Shown here: piece by piece, positions 1 to 7,739 of the stretch
Position numbering within the stretch: the stretch's first letter is position 1
Layout: every line of letters begins with the position of its first letter
Assembly (NCBI GenBank): GCA_937915455.1
Contig: CALDNN010000091.1
Coordinates: 1 to 40,470 of the forward strand
Length of the DNA stretch: 40,470 nucleotides
From: Pelethousia sp002409725
GTDB taxonomy: Bacteria; Bacillota; Clostridia; Christensenellales; CAG-138
Direction of reading: 5' to 3'
Translations under genes and position numbers: made by a program
Notes under the pieces: generated by a model
Told to the model about the DNA's origin: nothing
The model's database searches: none
Seen by the model: the letters and a program-made list of their open reading frames with translations, nothing else

Positions 1-393
1 AAGGCCGGCTATCCCGTGATCTGGAAAAATAAGGAGGCCCAGCCCAAGCTGGCCTTCATCGGCTGCCCGCATCTCTCCTTTGCCCAGCTGGTGGATTGGA
101 CGCAAAAGGTGGAGGAGGGTCTCAAGGCCTCCGGGCGGGAAAAGGTGGCCATCCCCACGGTATTTACCACCGCCCCGGCCGTGCAGAAGGAATTCCAAAA
201 GACCGAGTATTATGCCCGCTTGCAAAAGACCGGCGTGGTGCTATCCTACATCTGCCCGCTGATGTATATGAACAATCCCCTGTGCGGCAAGCAGCCGGTT
301 ATCACCTGCTCTAACAAGCTGCGCACCTATACGTCCGCCAAATATATGACCAACGGCGAGATCATCGAAGCCATTACGAAGGGGGGCAAATGA
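1..393 (+). CDS. Aconitase X large (catalytic) subunit, C-terminal part
   Basis: The reading frame is open from the first base, so the gene begins outside the window and only about 130 C-terminal residues are seen. They contain the GCPHLS block and the TCSNK...Y block that I associate with the catalytic subunit of aconitase X (DUF521), an iron-sulfur hydro-lyase family. The next gene, one base after the stop, encodes the matching small swivel subunit (DUF126), which strongly supports the call. Bacterial members include cis-3-hydroxy-L-proline dehydratases; the substrate here cannot be read from the fragment. Confidence 0.85.
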   Translation, partial: KAGYPVIWKNKEAQPKLAFIGCPHLSFAQLVDWTQKVEEGLKASGREKVAIPTVFTTAPAVQKEFQKTEYYARLQKTGVVLSYICPLMYMNNPLCGKQPVITCSNKLRTYTSAKYMTNGEIIEAITKGGK

Positions 394-394
394 T

Positions 395-835
395 ATGCGG
401 CAATTCAAAGGGCGGCCTGTGATCCCCGGCAGCGCCAAGGCGCAGGCCCTTGTTTCACACGGCGGCTTCAACACCCTGGCCAGCTATCAGAAAAGCCTGA
501 TGTTCGGTGATAAAAAGGGCGCTTGCTCCGACCAGAACAACCCCGATCTTTACGGCAAGCCCATGGCCGGCGCAGCTCTCTGCCTGCCCCAAACCATCGG
601 CTCCACCACAGGCGGCATGGTCCTCTACACCGCCGCGGCCTTGGGCCGCCAGCCCGCCTGCCTGCTTTTCGCCAAGCCCATCGATTCGCTGGCCGCGGCC
701 GGGGCCATCCTGGCAGACGTTTGGACGGACGCCTCCATGCCCACTGTAGATGGCCTGGGAGATGAATTCCTCGCCTATGTGCAAACCGGCATGGCCATCA
801 CCGTAGAGCCGGACGGCACGGTAACCGTGGAATAA
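395..835 (+). CDS. Aconitase X small (swivel-domain) subunit
   Basis: This 146-residue protein is the size of DUF126 swivel subunits of bipartite aconitase X enzymes. It carries the glycine/serine loop PQTIGSTTGG (about residues 65-75), followed by a helix and the LLFAKPIDSLAAAGAI block, as expected for this family. The ATG follows the large-subunit stop by one base, so the two are translationally coupled and presumably form one enzyme. The family dehydrates hydroxy-acid or hydroxyproline-like substrates; the specific reaction is inferred only at that level. A hairpin follows the stop. Confidence 0.85.
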   Translation: MRQFKGRPVIPGSAKAQALVSHGGFNTLASYQKSLMFGDKKGACSDQNNPDLYGKPMAGAALCLPQTIGSTTGGMVLYTAAALGRQPACLLFAKPIDSLAAAGAILADVWTDASMPTVDGLGDEFLAYVQTGMAITVEPDGTVTVE

Positions 836-854
836 CCACATAACGCACATGTGC

Positions 855-883
855 AAAAGGCCCCGGCAGTCGCCGGGGGCCTT
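855..883. terminator. Convergent terminator hairpin between acnX and the SPOR gene
   Basis: Arms AAGGCCCCGGC (857-867) and GCCGGGGGCCTT (872-883) enclose a 4-nt loop with one extra G on the 3' side. Read leftward, the stem is followed by TTTTGC, so it best serves the leftward SPOR-domain gene. The rightward tail is poor in T. Confidence 0.7.
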
Positions 884-898
884 GGTGTTCACGGCTAT

Positions 899-1825
899 CT
901 ATCCTACCAGATCGGCAACCATATCCGCATACGCTTTGGTGAGGGAGAGTTGAGCATACTTGAGCTCTGAGGAAAAGGCAGTGTGGGTAGAGGCCGTGCT
1001 TTGACCCAGGGTGGCAAGCTCACCGGAGAAAAGCGCCTGGCAGGCTACCAGACGGGCGATGGCCGGGGCGCTGTCCGTATAGGCGGCCAGGCCCGCCATA
1101 TCCTCTTCCAGAGCGGAGCGGATGCTCTGTGCAGCGCTTTGGCCTTGGCCTACGCTCTGATTATCCCGGTCAAAGGCGATAGCCGCATCGGTAAGGGCAG
1201 CCTGGGCCTCGCGCAGGGCGGAGAAGCCGGCCTCCACACCGTCCAGCTGGCTTTGCTGACCGCTCACCCGGAATGTGGCCCCCGGTGCGCTGATCTGGTG
1301 CACGGTACAGTCCATACCCTCGTTGACCAGCCGGTCTTTGACCTCCTTGGCTTCTGCTTCTACGGCATAGCCTGCAGCCAGCACGCGATAGCGGTCCCCA
1401 TCCCGCAGCACATAGCCGCCCGCGCCCTGGGCCTTAATTGTTTGCGCCTGCTTGTCGGCGTTTTCCGCAGAAGAGAACACGCCCATTTGCAGCGCGTAGC
1501 AATCGAGGGCGGGCAGGGCGATATTTGCGCTGACGGAGCTTTTATCCGTGCTCAGGCTCACCTGCTGCACATCCGCCGCCCCACTAGGCGCTTCTTCGGC
1601 GGGTTCCTTTTTGCCCGTATAGGCCGAGAGCGCCTCAAAGGCGGGAGCCATAACCTTTTCAGCCAGCCAGGTTCCCACGGTGCTGGCGGAAACGAGATAG
1701 ACGATGGCGGCCACCATCAACAGCGCGATCATAGCCCGCCCGGCCCCCGCGCCCGCGCCGGGCCGCACCCGGCTCCTGCTTCCCCCTAAGGTGGTTTTGC
1801 GCTTTCTGCGCCGCCCGAATTCCAT
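899..1825 (-). CDS. Membrane-anchored SPOR-domain protein
   Basis: The N-terminus is short and very basic (MEFGRRRKRK), followed by one hydrophobic segment at about residues 31-54, predicting a cytoplasmic tail, one membrane pass and an extracellular body. A SPOR domain spans about residues 107-180 (CYALQMGVFSSAENADKQ... then GYVLRDGDRYRVLAAGY). SPOR domains bind denuded glycan strands at septa or sporulation sites. The remaining C-terminal part is alanine-rich, helical and unrecognised. I chose the ATG at 1825 because a GGGGGC stretch precedes it; in-frame ATGs at 1870 and 1849 lack ribosome sites. The specific role, in division or in sporulation, is not determinable. Confidence 0.75.
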   Translation of the reverse strand: MEFGRRRKRKTTLGGSRSRVRPGAGAGAGRAMIALLMVAAIVYLVSASTVGTWLAEKVMAPAFEALSAYTGKKEPAEEAPSGAADVQQVSLSTDKSSVSANIALPALDCYALQMGVFSSAENADKQAQTIKAQGAGGYVLRDGDRYRVLAAGYAVEAEAKEVKDRLVNEGMDCTVHQISAPGATFRVSGQQSQLDGVEAGFSALREAQAALTDAAIAFDRDNQSVGQGQSAAQSIRSALEEDMAGLAAYTDSAPAIARLVACQALFSGELATLGQSTASTHTAFSSELKYAQLSLTKAYADMVADLVG

Positions 1826-1924
1826 AGCTTTGCCCCCGTTTCCTGCCATAGGTGTTGTTGCTATATGCATATTCGCCCAGGGGCCTGTACAGAACAGAAA
1901 AAGGAAGGGGGCGTGCGGAAAATC

Positions 1925-1950
1925 AAACAGGCGGCATAGCCGCCTGTTTT
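1925..1950 (-). terminator. Terminator of rnpB
   Basis: The palindrome AACAGGCGG/CCGCCTGTT with a short loop lies directly after the RNase P RNA 3' end. Read leftward it continues into TTTGATTTTCC, a weak T-tract. Confidence 0.75.
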
Positions 1951-1952
1951 AA

Positions 1953-2309
1953 AGTGAGTAAGCCGTAAGCCGAGTTCTGTCCGGGCGCTTGCGCGCCGTG
2001 GGTGACCATCTATCTAGGCCTATCGTTGCCGATAGGCTCAAGCGATTATCAAGAGCGTGGCGGGCCGCCATTAAATGCTCTCATTCCAATCTTGCACCGG
2101 GTGGGGTTTACAGGGCGGCAAAGTCGCCATTGCCGCCGGTGAGCTCTTACCTCACCTTTCCATCCTTACCGGACCGAAGCCGGCGGTATATCTCTGTTGC
2201 ACTTTCCCTGGAGTCGCCTCCGCCGGACGTTATCCGGCACCCTTGCCCTATGGAGCTCGGACTTTCCTCATACGGTCAAAGCCGCATGCGGTCACCTGTC
2301 TTACTCACT
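1953..2309 (-). ncRNA. rnpB: RNase P catalytic RNA
   Basis: The minus strand shows the hallmark conserved blocks: GAGGAAAGTCCGAGCTCC near the 5' end (complement around 2250-2270) and ACAGAACTCGGCTTAC near the 3' end (complement around 1965-1980). The ends pair as helix P1: AGTGAGTAAG at the 5' end with CTTACTCACT at the 3' end, which fixes the boundaries to about 357 nt. The RNA cleaves 5' leaders from pre-tRNAs with the RnpA protein. A promoter-like pair lies just upstream and a hairpin terminator just downstream. An overlapping plus-strand ORF of 179 codons is spurious. Confidence 0.97.
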
Positions 2310-2315
2310 GATGGT

Positions 2316-2344
2316 ATGATAACGCAGTCGGGCTGCGTACACAA
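2316..2344 (-). promoter_or_regulatory. Candidate rnpB promoter with palindromic spacer
   Basis: On the minus strand TTGTGT (2339-2344) is separated by 17 bp from TATCAT (2316-2321), which ends six bases before the RNA 5' end at 2309. The spacer is itself an inverted repeat, ACGCAG-5-CTGCGT, that fills all 17 bases. The -35 match is mediocre; the -10 position is convincing. Confidence 0.6.
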
Positions 2345-2350
2345 CAAAAA

Positions 2351-3079
2351 TTATTTGCCTGCTGAGGGGAAATATAGGATACGGCCACAGTTCTCGCATT
2401 CCACTAGGCCGTCTCCCGCCATCACCTTGCGCACCACCACCGTGGGCAGGCTCATGCGGCAGCCGCTGCATTGCTCCTGCTCCACCATGGCCATGGGCAC
2501 GGCGTGGTGGCTTTTGACCGCCGCGTAGCGTTTCAACAGCGCCGCGTCCACCGCCGTTTTGCGTTGCTCTATCACGGCCTTGGCCGCATCCAGCTCGGGC
2601 TGGGCCGCGGCGATCTCCGCCTCGCAGGCGGCACGGGCCGCATCGTATTCCTTCTTGGCCTTGGAAGCCTTGGTGAAGGTATCTTTATAATCCTTGGTGG
2701 CCTTCTCGATCCAGGTGATGGTATCGTAGATATCCCGGCGTGCGGCATTGAGTTGATCCATCAGGTTCTCGAGGGATTTGCGGGATTCGGTCATCTCGGC
2801 GGCTGTGCATTCCGGGTCGTTCTCCATGGCGCAAATTTCGGAAACCTCCAGCTCGTATTTATGCTCAAGTTCGCCAAACTGGGCGGAAAGACGGGTAAGC
2901 GCCGCCTTGCGGGCTTCCATCTGCTTTTTAATCCCCCCGATCTGCGCCTGCTGCTCGCTCAAAAAGCCGTGCAGCTTGTTGAGCTTCTGCCTGGCGGGCG
3001 TGGCGCGGAGCTTGCTCTCCAGCGCGTCCAGCGCGAGTTCGGATTGCTGATACTCCCAAAGTGCATCCAGTTTGCCCAT
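2351..3079 (-). CDS. Coiled-coil protein with C-terminal C4 zinc ribbon
   Basis: The 242-residue protein is an almost uninterrupted, charged coiled coil (residues about 10-190) ending in a four-cysteine zinc ribbon, CSGC at 204-207 and CENC at 228-231. This is the zf-RING_7/DUF164 type found beside nif3 and trmK in many bacteria. It lies 40 bp downstream of nif3 and on the same strand, so it probably shares their transcript. The family's function is not established; nucleic-acid or complex scaffolding is often suggested. No membrane segment is present. Confidence 0.85.
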   Translation of the reverse strand: MGKLDALWEYQQSELALDALESKLRATPARQKLNKLHGFLSEQQAQIGGIKKQMEARKAALTRLSAQFGELEHKYELEVSEICAMENDPECTAAEMTESRKSLENLMDQLNAARRDIYDTITWIEKATKDYKDTFTKASKAKKEYDAARAACEAEIAAAQPELDAAKAVIEQRKTAVDAALLKRYAAVKSHHAVPMAMVEQEQCSGCRMSLPTVVVRKVMAGDGLVECENCGRILYFPSAGK

Positions 3080-3119
3080 CTACCTTACCTCCGTTTCTAT
3101 TCCGCCCACGCGCAAAGCC

Positions 3120-3881
3120 TTATAGGCCCCGCAGGCACGCCGTTTCAGAAAGAGTTAACCTATATTGTACATCATTCCTTATCCCTTGTAAACACTCCAT
3201 AAGCGGCTTTAATACCACCCGTTCGGTCTCATAATGCCCGGCCTCGATTACGCTAAGGCCCAACACGCCGGCTTCCAGCGCCTGATGGTGCTTAATTTCG
3301 CCGGTAATTAGCGCCTGTGCGCCCGCCGTTTTGGCTGCATAAACGGCGTCCCCGCCCGAGCCGCCCAGCACGGCCACGGTAGTAAGAGGCGTATCCAGCG
3401 GCCCTGCGATGCGCACGGTGGTATGCAGGGCGTGCTGTACGCGGCGGGCAAAATCCCCAAGGGAACAGGGGGGGATCGTACCCACGCGGACCATGCCATC
3501 CGGCTCGAGGGGCTTAGGATCGCTTATGCCCAGCGCTTCGCAGAGACGGTCGTTCACGCCGCCCGCGGCCGCGTCAAGGTTAGTATGGGCGGCAAAGAGG
3601 CCGATGCCGTGGCGCATCAGCAACCAGGGCGCGGCTGTGGCGGGATCATCCGGCAGGATATGCTTCACACCGCCAAAGAACACCGGGTGGTGGGTTAACA
3701 GCAGGTCCGCGCCCCAATCCACGGCCTCTTTGGCCGTGGCGAGGGAGCAATCGAGCGCCACCAGCACCTTGCGGATATCCTGTTTTTCCGGGCCGATCAG
3801 CAGGCCGGGATTGTCAAAATCCAGGGCCAGGGCCCGGGGAGCCAGGGCTTCCATTTGGTCGAGAAAATCCTTGAGCAGCAT
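3120..3881 (-). CDS. Nif3-like dinuclear metal-centre protein (YqfO/DUF34)
   Basis: The 253-residue protein has the Nif3/DUF34 metal-binding blocks in order: LLLTHHPVFF (His64, His65), FAAHTNLDAA (His99, Asp103) and GHYETE near the C-terminus (His216, Glu220). It is the short form without the PII-like insert of Bacillus YqfO. The family forms hexameric rings with a two-metal site; its substrate is unsettled, although a GTP cyclohydrolase or phosphatase role has been proposed. The start lies 3 bp after the trmK stop, giving tight coupling in the trmK-nif3 order usual for Firmicutes. Confidence 0.93.
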   Translation of the reverse strand: MLLKDFLDQMEALAPRALALDFDNPGLLIGPEKQDIRKVLVALDCSLATAKEAVDWGADLLLTHHPVFFGGVKHILPDDPATAAPWLLMRHGIGLFAAHTNLDAAAGGVNDRLCEALGISDPKPLEPDGMVRVGTIPPCSLGDFARRVQHALHTTVRIAGPLDTPLTTVAVLGGSGGDAVYAAKTAGAQALITGEIKHHQALEAGVLGLSVIEAGHYETERVVLKPLMECLQGIRNDVQYRLTLSETACLRGL

Positions 3882-3884
3882 AAG

Positions 3885-4583
3885 CTATTCCTCCAACAGG
3901 GCAATGATGGTATCCAGCGCCGCAAGGGCGCGAAGCAGCAAGGCGGGGGCGTAACCATCCCGCTGCGCGCGACGCAGGCGCTTCTGGTGGCCGGCCCTGT
4001 ACTTCTGCGCTAGGGGCAAAAGCAGCGGGTCGCGGTCTTCATAAGCGACCGGCCCCAGCTCCAGATAGCCTTCCGGCCAGCCCCGGGGCAGGGGGTGGGG
4101 CTGCCCGTTTACCGCACGGATGAGCTGATAATAGCGGCCATTGTCAAAGATGATGGCTTCCTCCTCGATGGCATAGCCGCTTTCGTAGAGGAAAGTGCGT
4201 AGTTCCGCTGCGTTGCCCTGGGGCTGGAGCACGATACGCTTTGCCGTACGGGCTACGGCTTCGCCCTCAGAGAGGATGCGGGCCATCAACAGGCCGCCCA
4301 TGCCGGCCAGAAGGATGGCCTCCGCCTCGCCGGGTGCCAGGGCGGCCAGACCATCCGCCACGCGCAGGTCGACGCGGTCTTCTACGCCGCAGAGGGTGGC
4401 CAGGCTGCGGGCTTTTTCCAATGAGGCGGCGCTGATATCGCCGGCGATAACGCGCTCCGCCCGGCCCTGCTGCAAAAGGGCCACGGCCAGGCGGCCATGG
4501 TCGCTGCCGATATCGGCGATCACGGCACAGGGGCCGAGCATATCCGCCGCCCGGGCTAGGCGGGGGCGTAAGTGTACGTGCAT
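3885..4583 (-). CDS. trmK: tRNA (adenine22-N1)-methyltransferase TrmK
   Basis: A 232-residue SAM-dependent methyltransferase. The SAM-binding loop DIGSDHG is at residues 24-30 and the TrmK hallmark AGMGG at 93-97. It methylates N1 of A22 in the D-loop of certain tRNAs. The ATG has GGGAGG four bases upstream (4588-4593). It is the first gene of the trmK-nif3-zinc-ribbon run and has its own promoter. In many Firmicutes trmK follows rpoD; here the two are far apart. Confidence 0.93.
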   Translation of the reverse strand: MHVHLRPRLARAADMLGPCAVIADIGSDHGRLAVALLQQGRAERVIAGDISAASLEKARSLATLCGVEDRVDLRVADGLAALAPGEAEAILLAGMGGLLMARILSEGEAVARTAKRIVLQPQGNAAELRTFLYESGYAIEEEAIIFDNGRYYQLIRAVNGQPHPLPRGWPEGYLELGPVAYEDRDPLLLPLAQKYRAGHQKRLRRAQRDGYAPALLLRALAALDTIIALLEE

Positions 4584-4613
4584 GATGCCTCCCGATGGGG
4601 TCAGTCTCTTAAT

Positions 4614-4642
4614 ATTGTAATGGAAAAGGCCGCGTTTTGCAA
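4614..4642 (-). promoter_or_regulatory. Promoter of trmK-nif3-zinc-ribbon run
   Basis: On the minus strand TTGCAA (4637-4642), a 17-bp spacer and TACAAT (4614-4619) precede trmK. The geometry is ideal for the primary sigma factor. The same TTGCAA -35 occurs at the rpsT and queA promoters. Confidence 0.75.
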
Positions 4643-4692
4643 TTTTTATAGAATGACAGAGGAAGCATCTATATTTTTTTGCCGCTATGTAC

Positions 4693-4698
4693 TATAAT
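4693..4698 (+). promoter_or_regulatory. Candidate -10 element for the GH2 gene
   Basis: A perfect TATAAT lies in an AT-rich stretch 66 bases before the GH2 start. No convincing -35 hexamer is found at 16-18 bp, so activator dependence is possible, as is usual for catabolic genes; that is inference. Confidence 0.45.
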
Positions 4699-4763
4699 TT
4701 TAAATAGAACATTCTACTCTGCCGCACCCGGGGCGCCCAAGATCAGGACCGGAGGACACGCAT

Positions 4764-6506
4764 TTGAAAACCGTATGGGGAAAGCGGCTGGATGCCGACG
4801 CGATTTTACCCGAATATCCCAGGCCACAGATGAGGCGCGAAAGCTATCTTTGCCTCAATGGCCGCTGGCGCTATGCTTTTTCTGCGAACGATAAAATGCC
4901 ACTCAAAATGGAGGGGGATATTCTGGTACCCTTTTCGCCGGAAAGCGTGCTCTCCGGCGTGCGGCGTGAGCTCTATCCAGGGCATTGCCTCTGGTACCGC
5001 CGGGAATTCGCGGTGCCCGAGGGCTTCAACGAGGGCCGGGTGCTGCTGCATTTCGGCGCTGTGGATCAAAAGGCCACGGTTTACCTCAACGGCAGGGAGA
5101 TGGGCGGGCACACGGGCGGCTACACGCCCTTTACGCTGGATGTCACCGCCGCCCTTCAAAGCCAGAACCTACTCACCATCAAGGTAAAGGACGATACGGA
5201 TGTCTCGTTCCATACCAGGGGCAAGCAATCTACCCGTCCTTCGGGCATCTGGTACCCGGGCCAGAGCGGCATCTGGCAAACGGTTTGGCTGGAAAGCGTG
5301 CCCAAGGAATTTATCACCGGCCTTTTCATCCGCCCCCTGTTCGATGAAAGCGCGGTGGAGCTCACCGTGCTCGCCCGGCGGGAGGGCGTGCCCTGCACCG
5401 CCCGGGTGGGGGATGTGGTGAGCCAGGGCATGACCAACGAACCCCTGCGCATCAGCATGCAGGGCTTCACGCCCTGGTCGCCGGAGCGGCCCCATCTTTA
5501 CGACCTTACGGTTAAAATGGGGCAGGATCAGGTGCAGAGCTATTTCGGCATGCGCAAATTTTCCGTCGAAAAAGACGAGGCGGGCATCCCGCGGCTCTTC
5601 CTCAACGGAGCGCCCTATTTCCACAACGGCGTATTGGATCAGGGCTATTGGCCGGAAAGCCTCTATACCCCGCCCAGCGACGAGGCCATGATCCATGATA
5701 TCCAAACCATGAAAGACCTGGGCTTTAACATGCTGCGCAAGCATGTGAAGGTGGAGCCCCTGCGCTGGTATTACCATTGCGACCGGCTGGGCATGCTGGT
5801 TTGGCAGGATATGCCCAACGGTGGCGGGGTCTATAAGAAAGGGACGATCATCGCACCCCTTTTAACGGGCAAGCACAAGCGGGATGACAATTACCCCGCC
5901 TTTGCCCGCGAAAGCGCCGAGGGCCGGGAGTCCTTCCGCCAGGAGCTGGGAGAGGTGGTGGCCAACCTGTTCAACTGTGTATGCATCGCCATGTGGGTGC
6001 CCTTCAACGAGGGCTGGGGCCAGTTCGACGCGGTGGAAATCACGGAGCGCATCCGAACCTGGGATACGAGCCGGCCCATCGACCATGCCAGCGGCTGGCA
6101 CGACCAGGGCGCCGGAGATATTAAGAGCGAGCATTGCTACTTCCGTCCCTACCGCTTTCATCCGGATAGTCTGGGCCGAGCCGTGGCGCTTACGGAATTC
6201 GGCGGTTACGGCCTCACCATTGCCGATCACGCAACGGGCAAAAAGAGCTTTGCCTATAAAACCTGCAGAAACGAGGCGGAGCTATTGGCCGCCTGGCGCA
6301 AACTCTACGAGAGCCGCATCCTGCCCGCCCTGCCCAAGGGCTTAAGCGCTGCCGTTTACACCCAGCTCTCCGATGTAGAGGGCGAGCGCAATGGCATCCT
6401 CACCTATGACCGGGCCGTGTGTAAGCTGCCCGCCGATGAAGTCCGCGCCCTGAATGAGCGCCTCAGGCTGGAAAGCAAGGGCGAAAAAGAGAAAGAGCAA
6501 GAATAA
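4764..6506 (+). CDS. Glycoside hydrolase family 2 enzyme (beta-galactosidase/glucuronidase type)
   Basis: The 580-residue protein has the GH2 order: an N-terminal jelly-roll sugar-binding domain (about 15-185, with LCLNGRWRYAF and the SGIWQTVWLE signature), a central immunoglobulin-like domain (about 185-270) and a TIM barrel. The acid/base glutamate is in FNEGW (Glu416) and the likely nucleophile is in LTEFGG (Glu478). There is no signal peptide, so it should act on imported oligosaccharides or glucuronides in the cytoplasm. The start is TTG, chosen because GGAGG (4751-4755) sits eight bases upstream. It stands alone, with no transporter or regulator beside it. The exact sugar specificity cannot be read from sequence. 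Confidence 0.9.
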   Translation: MKTVWGKRLDADAILPEYPRPQMRRESYLCLNGRWRYAFSANDKMPLKMEGDILVPFSPESVLSGVRRELYPGHCLWYRREFAVPEGFNEGRVLLHFGAVDQKATVYLNGREMGGHTGGYTPFTLDVTAALQSQNLLTIKVKDDTDVSFHTRGKQSTRPSGIWYPGQSGIWQTVWLESVPKEFITGLFIRPLFDESAVELTVLARREGVPCTARVGDVVSQGMTNEPLRISMQGFTPWSPERPHLYDLTVKMGQDQVQSYFGMRKFSVEKDEAGIPRLFLNGAPYFHNGVLDQGYWPESLYTPPSDEAMIHDIQTMKDLGFNMLRKHVKVEPLRWYYHCDRLGMLVWQDMPNGGGVYKKGTIIAPLLTGKHKRDDNYPAFARESAEGRESFRQELGEVVANLFNCVCIAMWVPFNEGWGQFDAVEITERIRTWDTSRPIDHASGWHDQGAGDIKSEHCYFRPYRFHPDSLGRAVALTEFGGYGLTIADHATGKKSFAYKTCRNEAELLAAWRKLYESRILPALPKGLSAAVYTQLSDVEGERNGILTYDRAVCKLPADEVRALNERLRLESKGEKEKEQE

Positions 6507-6541
6507 AAAACGGCCGCTTCGGAAATTCCAGGCGGCTTTTT
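6507..6541 (+). terminator. Terminator after the GH2 gene
   Basis: GCCGC (6513-6517) pairs with GCGGC (6532-6536), followed by a run of five T. It starts immediately after the stop codon. The remaining gap to spoIIP, 6544-6657, is G+C-rich and shows no gene I can support. Confidence 0.7.
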
Positions 6542-6657
6542 CATTGCTGCTGCATAGGCCCAACGCAACAAACGGCGTACGGCGTAGACCCAGCCAACAA
6601 CCAGAAAGGCCAGGCCTCGCGCTCGCCGCCCGCGCAACGCCGCTGCCCTTGTAGGGA

Positions 6658-7680
6658 CTACGGCGCAAAGAGCGGCTTGCCCGGTGTAGGGGAAGGAGAG
6701 GGGGCGGGCGCGCCCCCCGTGTCCAGCCCGGCGGACTGGGCGATGGCGGCGGCCAGATAATCCACGGCATTGAGGGCCTGTTCAAGGGTATTGGCGTTGT
6801 GCCCCACCTCTACCAGCAGGCATTGGCTGGAGATATGCTGGTTGTAGCGGCCCGTTTTGACCCGTATGTTGCGCACGAGGCCGGGGTTGACTGCGGCCAG
6901 GGATTCGGTGATGCGTTTGGCCAGGGCATAGTTGGCTGCGAAATCCGGCATTTCCCCATAACCTGTGCCCGTGGCTCCCTCGCCCGTGCCCACTACGAAC
7001 ATCAGGCGCGCTACCTCCTGGCCATTCATCACGATATAATCCTTGTTCTCGGTGGGGTTGGAACCGTAAGCGTCCCGGTGCACATCGATGTACATGGTGA
7101 TGGAAGGGTATTGTTCCCGGTATTTTTCCATGGTTTTTACGGAACGGGAATAGCTGGTGGCCAGCTTGGGCGGCTCGTGGTTCGTGATGTCGTGCAGCAC
7201 ACAGATGCCGTATTTATCCCGCAAAAGGGTAGCCAGCTTTTCGCCCACGGCCACGATGTTCTTATCGTTTTCCCGTGTGCGCCAGGCGCTGGATTGAGTA
7301 TAGGAATAGCCTTTGGTTGGAAAATATGCCTCGGTGGTGTGGGTATGGTAGATCAGCACCCTGGGGGCGGTGCCGGTGAGATCGACCACGGGGGCCGGAT
7401 CAATGGCGAGCAGCTCCACGCGGATGCCCTCGCTAACGCCCGCCGCGATATCCACGCCCACGCTGGGCGTAGGCTCGGGCGTGGGTGGCGGCACATAGGG
7501 CAGGCCATACAGAAGGGGCAATTGCAGGGAGGCCAGACGGTGATAAAGGGCCGGTTCCTCGCCATAATAGGCCCGGCCCTGAAGCAAAAGCGCAGCCGTG
7601 CAGCAGAGGGCCAGCAGGGGCAGCCCAAAGATGCGCCCGGCCCGCTTGGGCCGCAATGGCGGCAATTTCTTTCGCATCAT
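6658..7680 (-). CDS. spoIIP: Stage II sporulation protein P (peptidoglycan amidase/endopeptidase)
   Basis: The 340-residue protein has a basic N-terminus and a membrane anchor at about 17-37, then a proline-rich spacer (residues 64-73). The SpoIIP catalytic domain follows: YHTHTTEAY (His112, His114, Glu117), DVHRDA and the C-terminal LVEVGHNANT block. SpoIIP works with SpoIID and SpoIIM in engulfment, cleaving peptide stems and cross-links of septal peptidoglycan. Start codons are two adjacent ATGs; GGGGAGGG lies 5 or 8 bases upstream. It sits 59 bp downstream of gpr, the usual pairing. The C-terminus adds another Pro/Ser/Thr tail. A sigma-E-like promoter and a hairpin over the ribosome site occupy the gap. 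Confidence 0.95.
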   Translation of the reverse strand: MMRKKLPPLRPKRAGRIFGLPLLALCCTAALLLQGRAYYGEEPALYHRLASLQLPLLYGLPYVPPPTPEPTPSVGVDIAAGVSEGIRVELLAIDPAPVVDLTGTAPRVLIYHTHTTEAYFPTKGYSYTQSSAWRTRENDKNIVAVGEKLATLLRDKYGICVLHDITNHEPPKLATSYSRSVKTMEKYREQYPSITMYIDVHRDAYGSNPTENKDYIVMNGQEVARLMFVVGTGEGATGTGYGEMPDFAANYALAKRITESLAAVNPGLVRNIRVKTGRYNQHISSQCLLVEVGHNANTLEQALNAVDYLAAAIAQSAGLDTGGAPAPSPSPTPGKPLFAP

Positions 7681-7685
7681 ACAAG

Positions 7686-7718
7686 CCCTCCCCTCTATCA
7701 GCGTATGAAAGGGGAGGG
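7686..7718 (-). promoter_or_regulatory. 9-bp hairpin sequestering the spoIIP ribosome site
   Basis: On the minus strand CCCTCCCCT (7710-7718) is perfectly complementary to AGGGGAGGG (7686-7694), with a 15-nt loop. The 3' arm contains the spoIIP Shine-Dalgarno. The 5' arm lies in the spacer of the candidate sigma-E promoter, upstream of its start, so only read-through RNA from gpr could form it. Confidence 0.6.
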
Positions 7719-7728
7719 GTATATATGC
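7700..7728 (-). promoter_or_regulatory. Candidate sigma-E promoter of spoIIP
   Basis: On the minus strand GCATATA (7722-7728) is followed by 14 bp and CATACGCT (7700-7707). This fits the Bacillus sigma-E pattern (KMATATT, 13-15 bp, CATANNNT) with one mismatch in the -35. It lies wholly in the gpr-spoIIP gap. Start of transcription would be near 7693. Confidence 0.65.
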
Positions 7729-7739
7729 TTAGGCGGCGC

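Noticed and set aside
983..1789. 268-codon open frame antisense to the SPOR gene
   Set aside because: No ribosome site or domain; the minus-strand frame has a SPOR domain and a membrane anchor.
1989..2528. 179-codon plus-strand open frame
   Set aside because: It lies across the RNase P RNA and the end of the zinc-ribbon gene on the other strand; no ribosome site and no recognisable protein.
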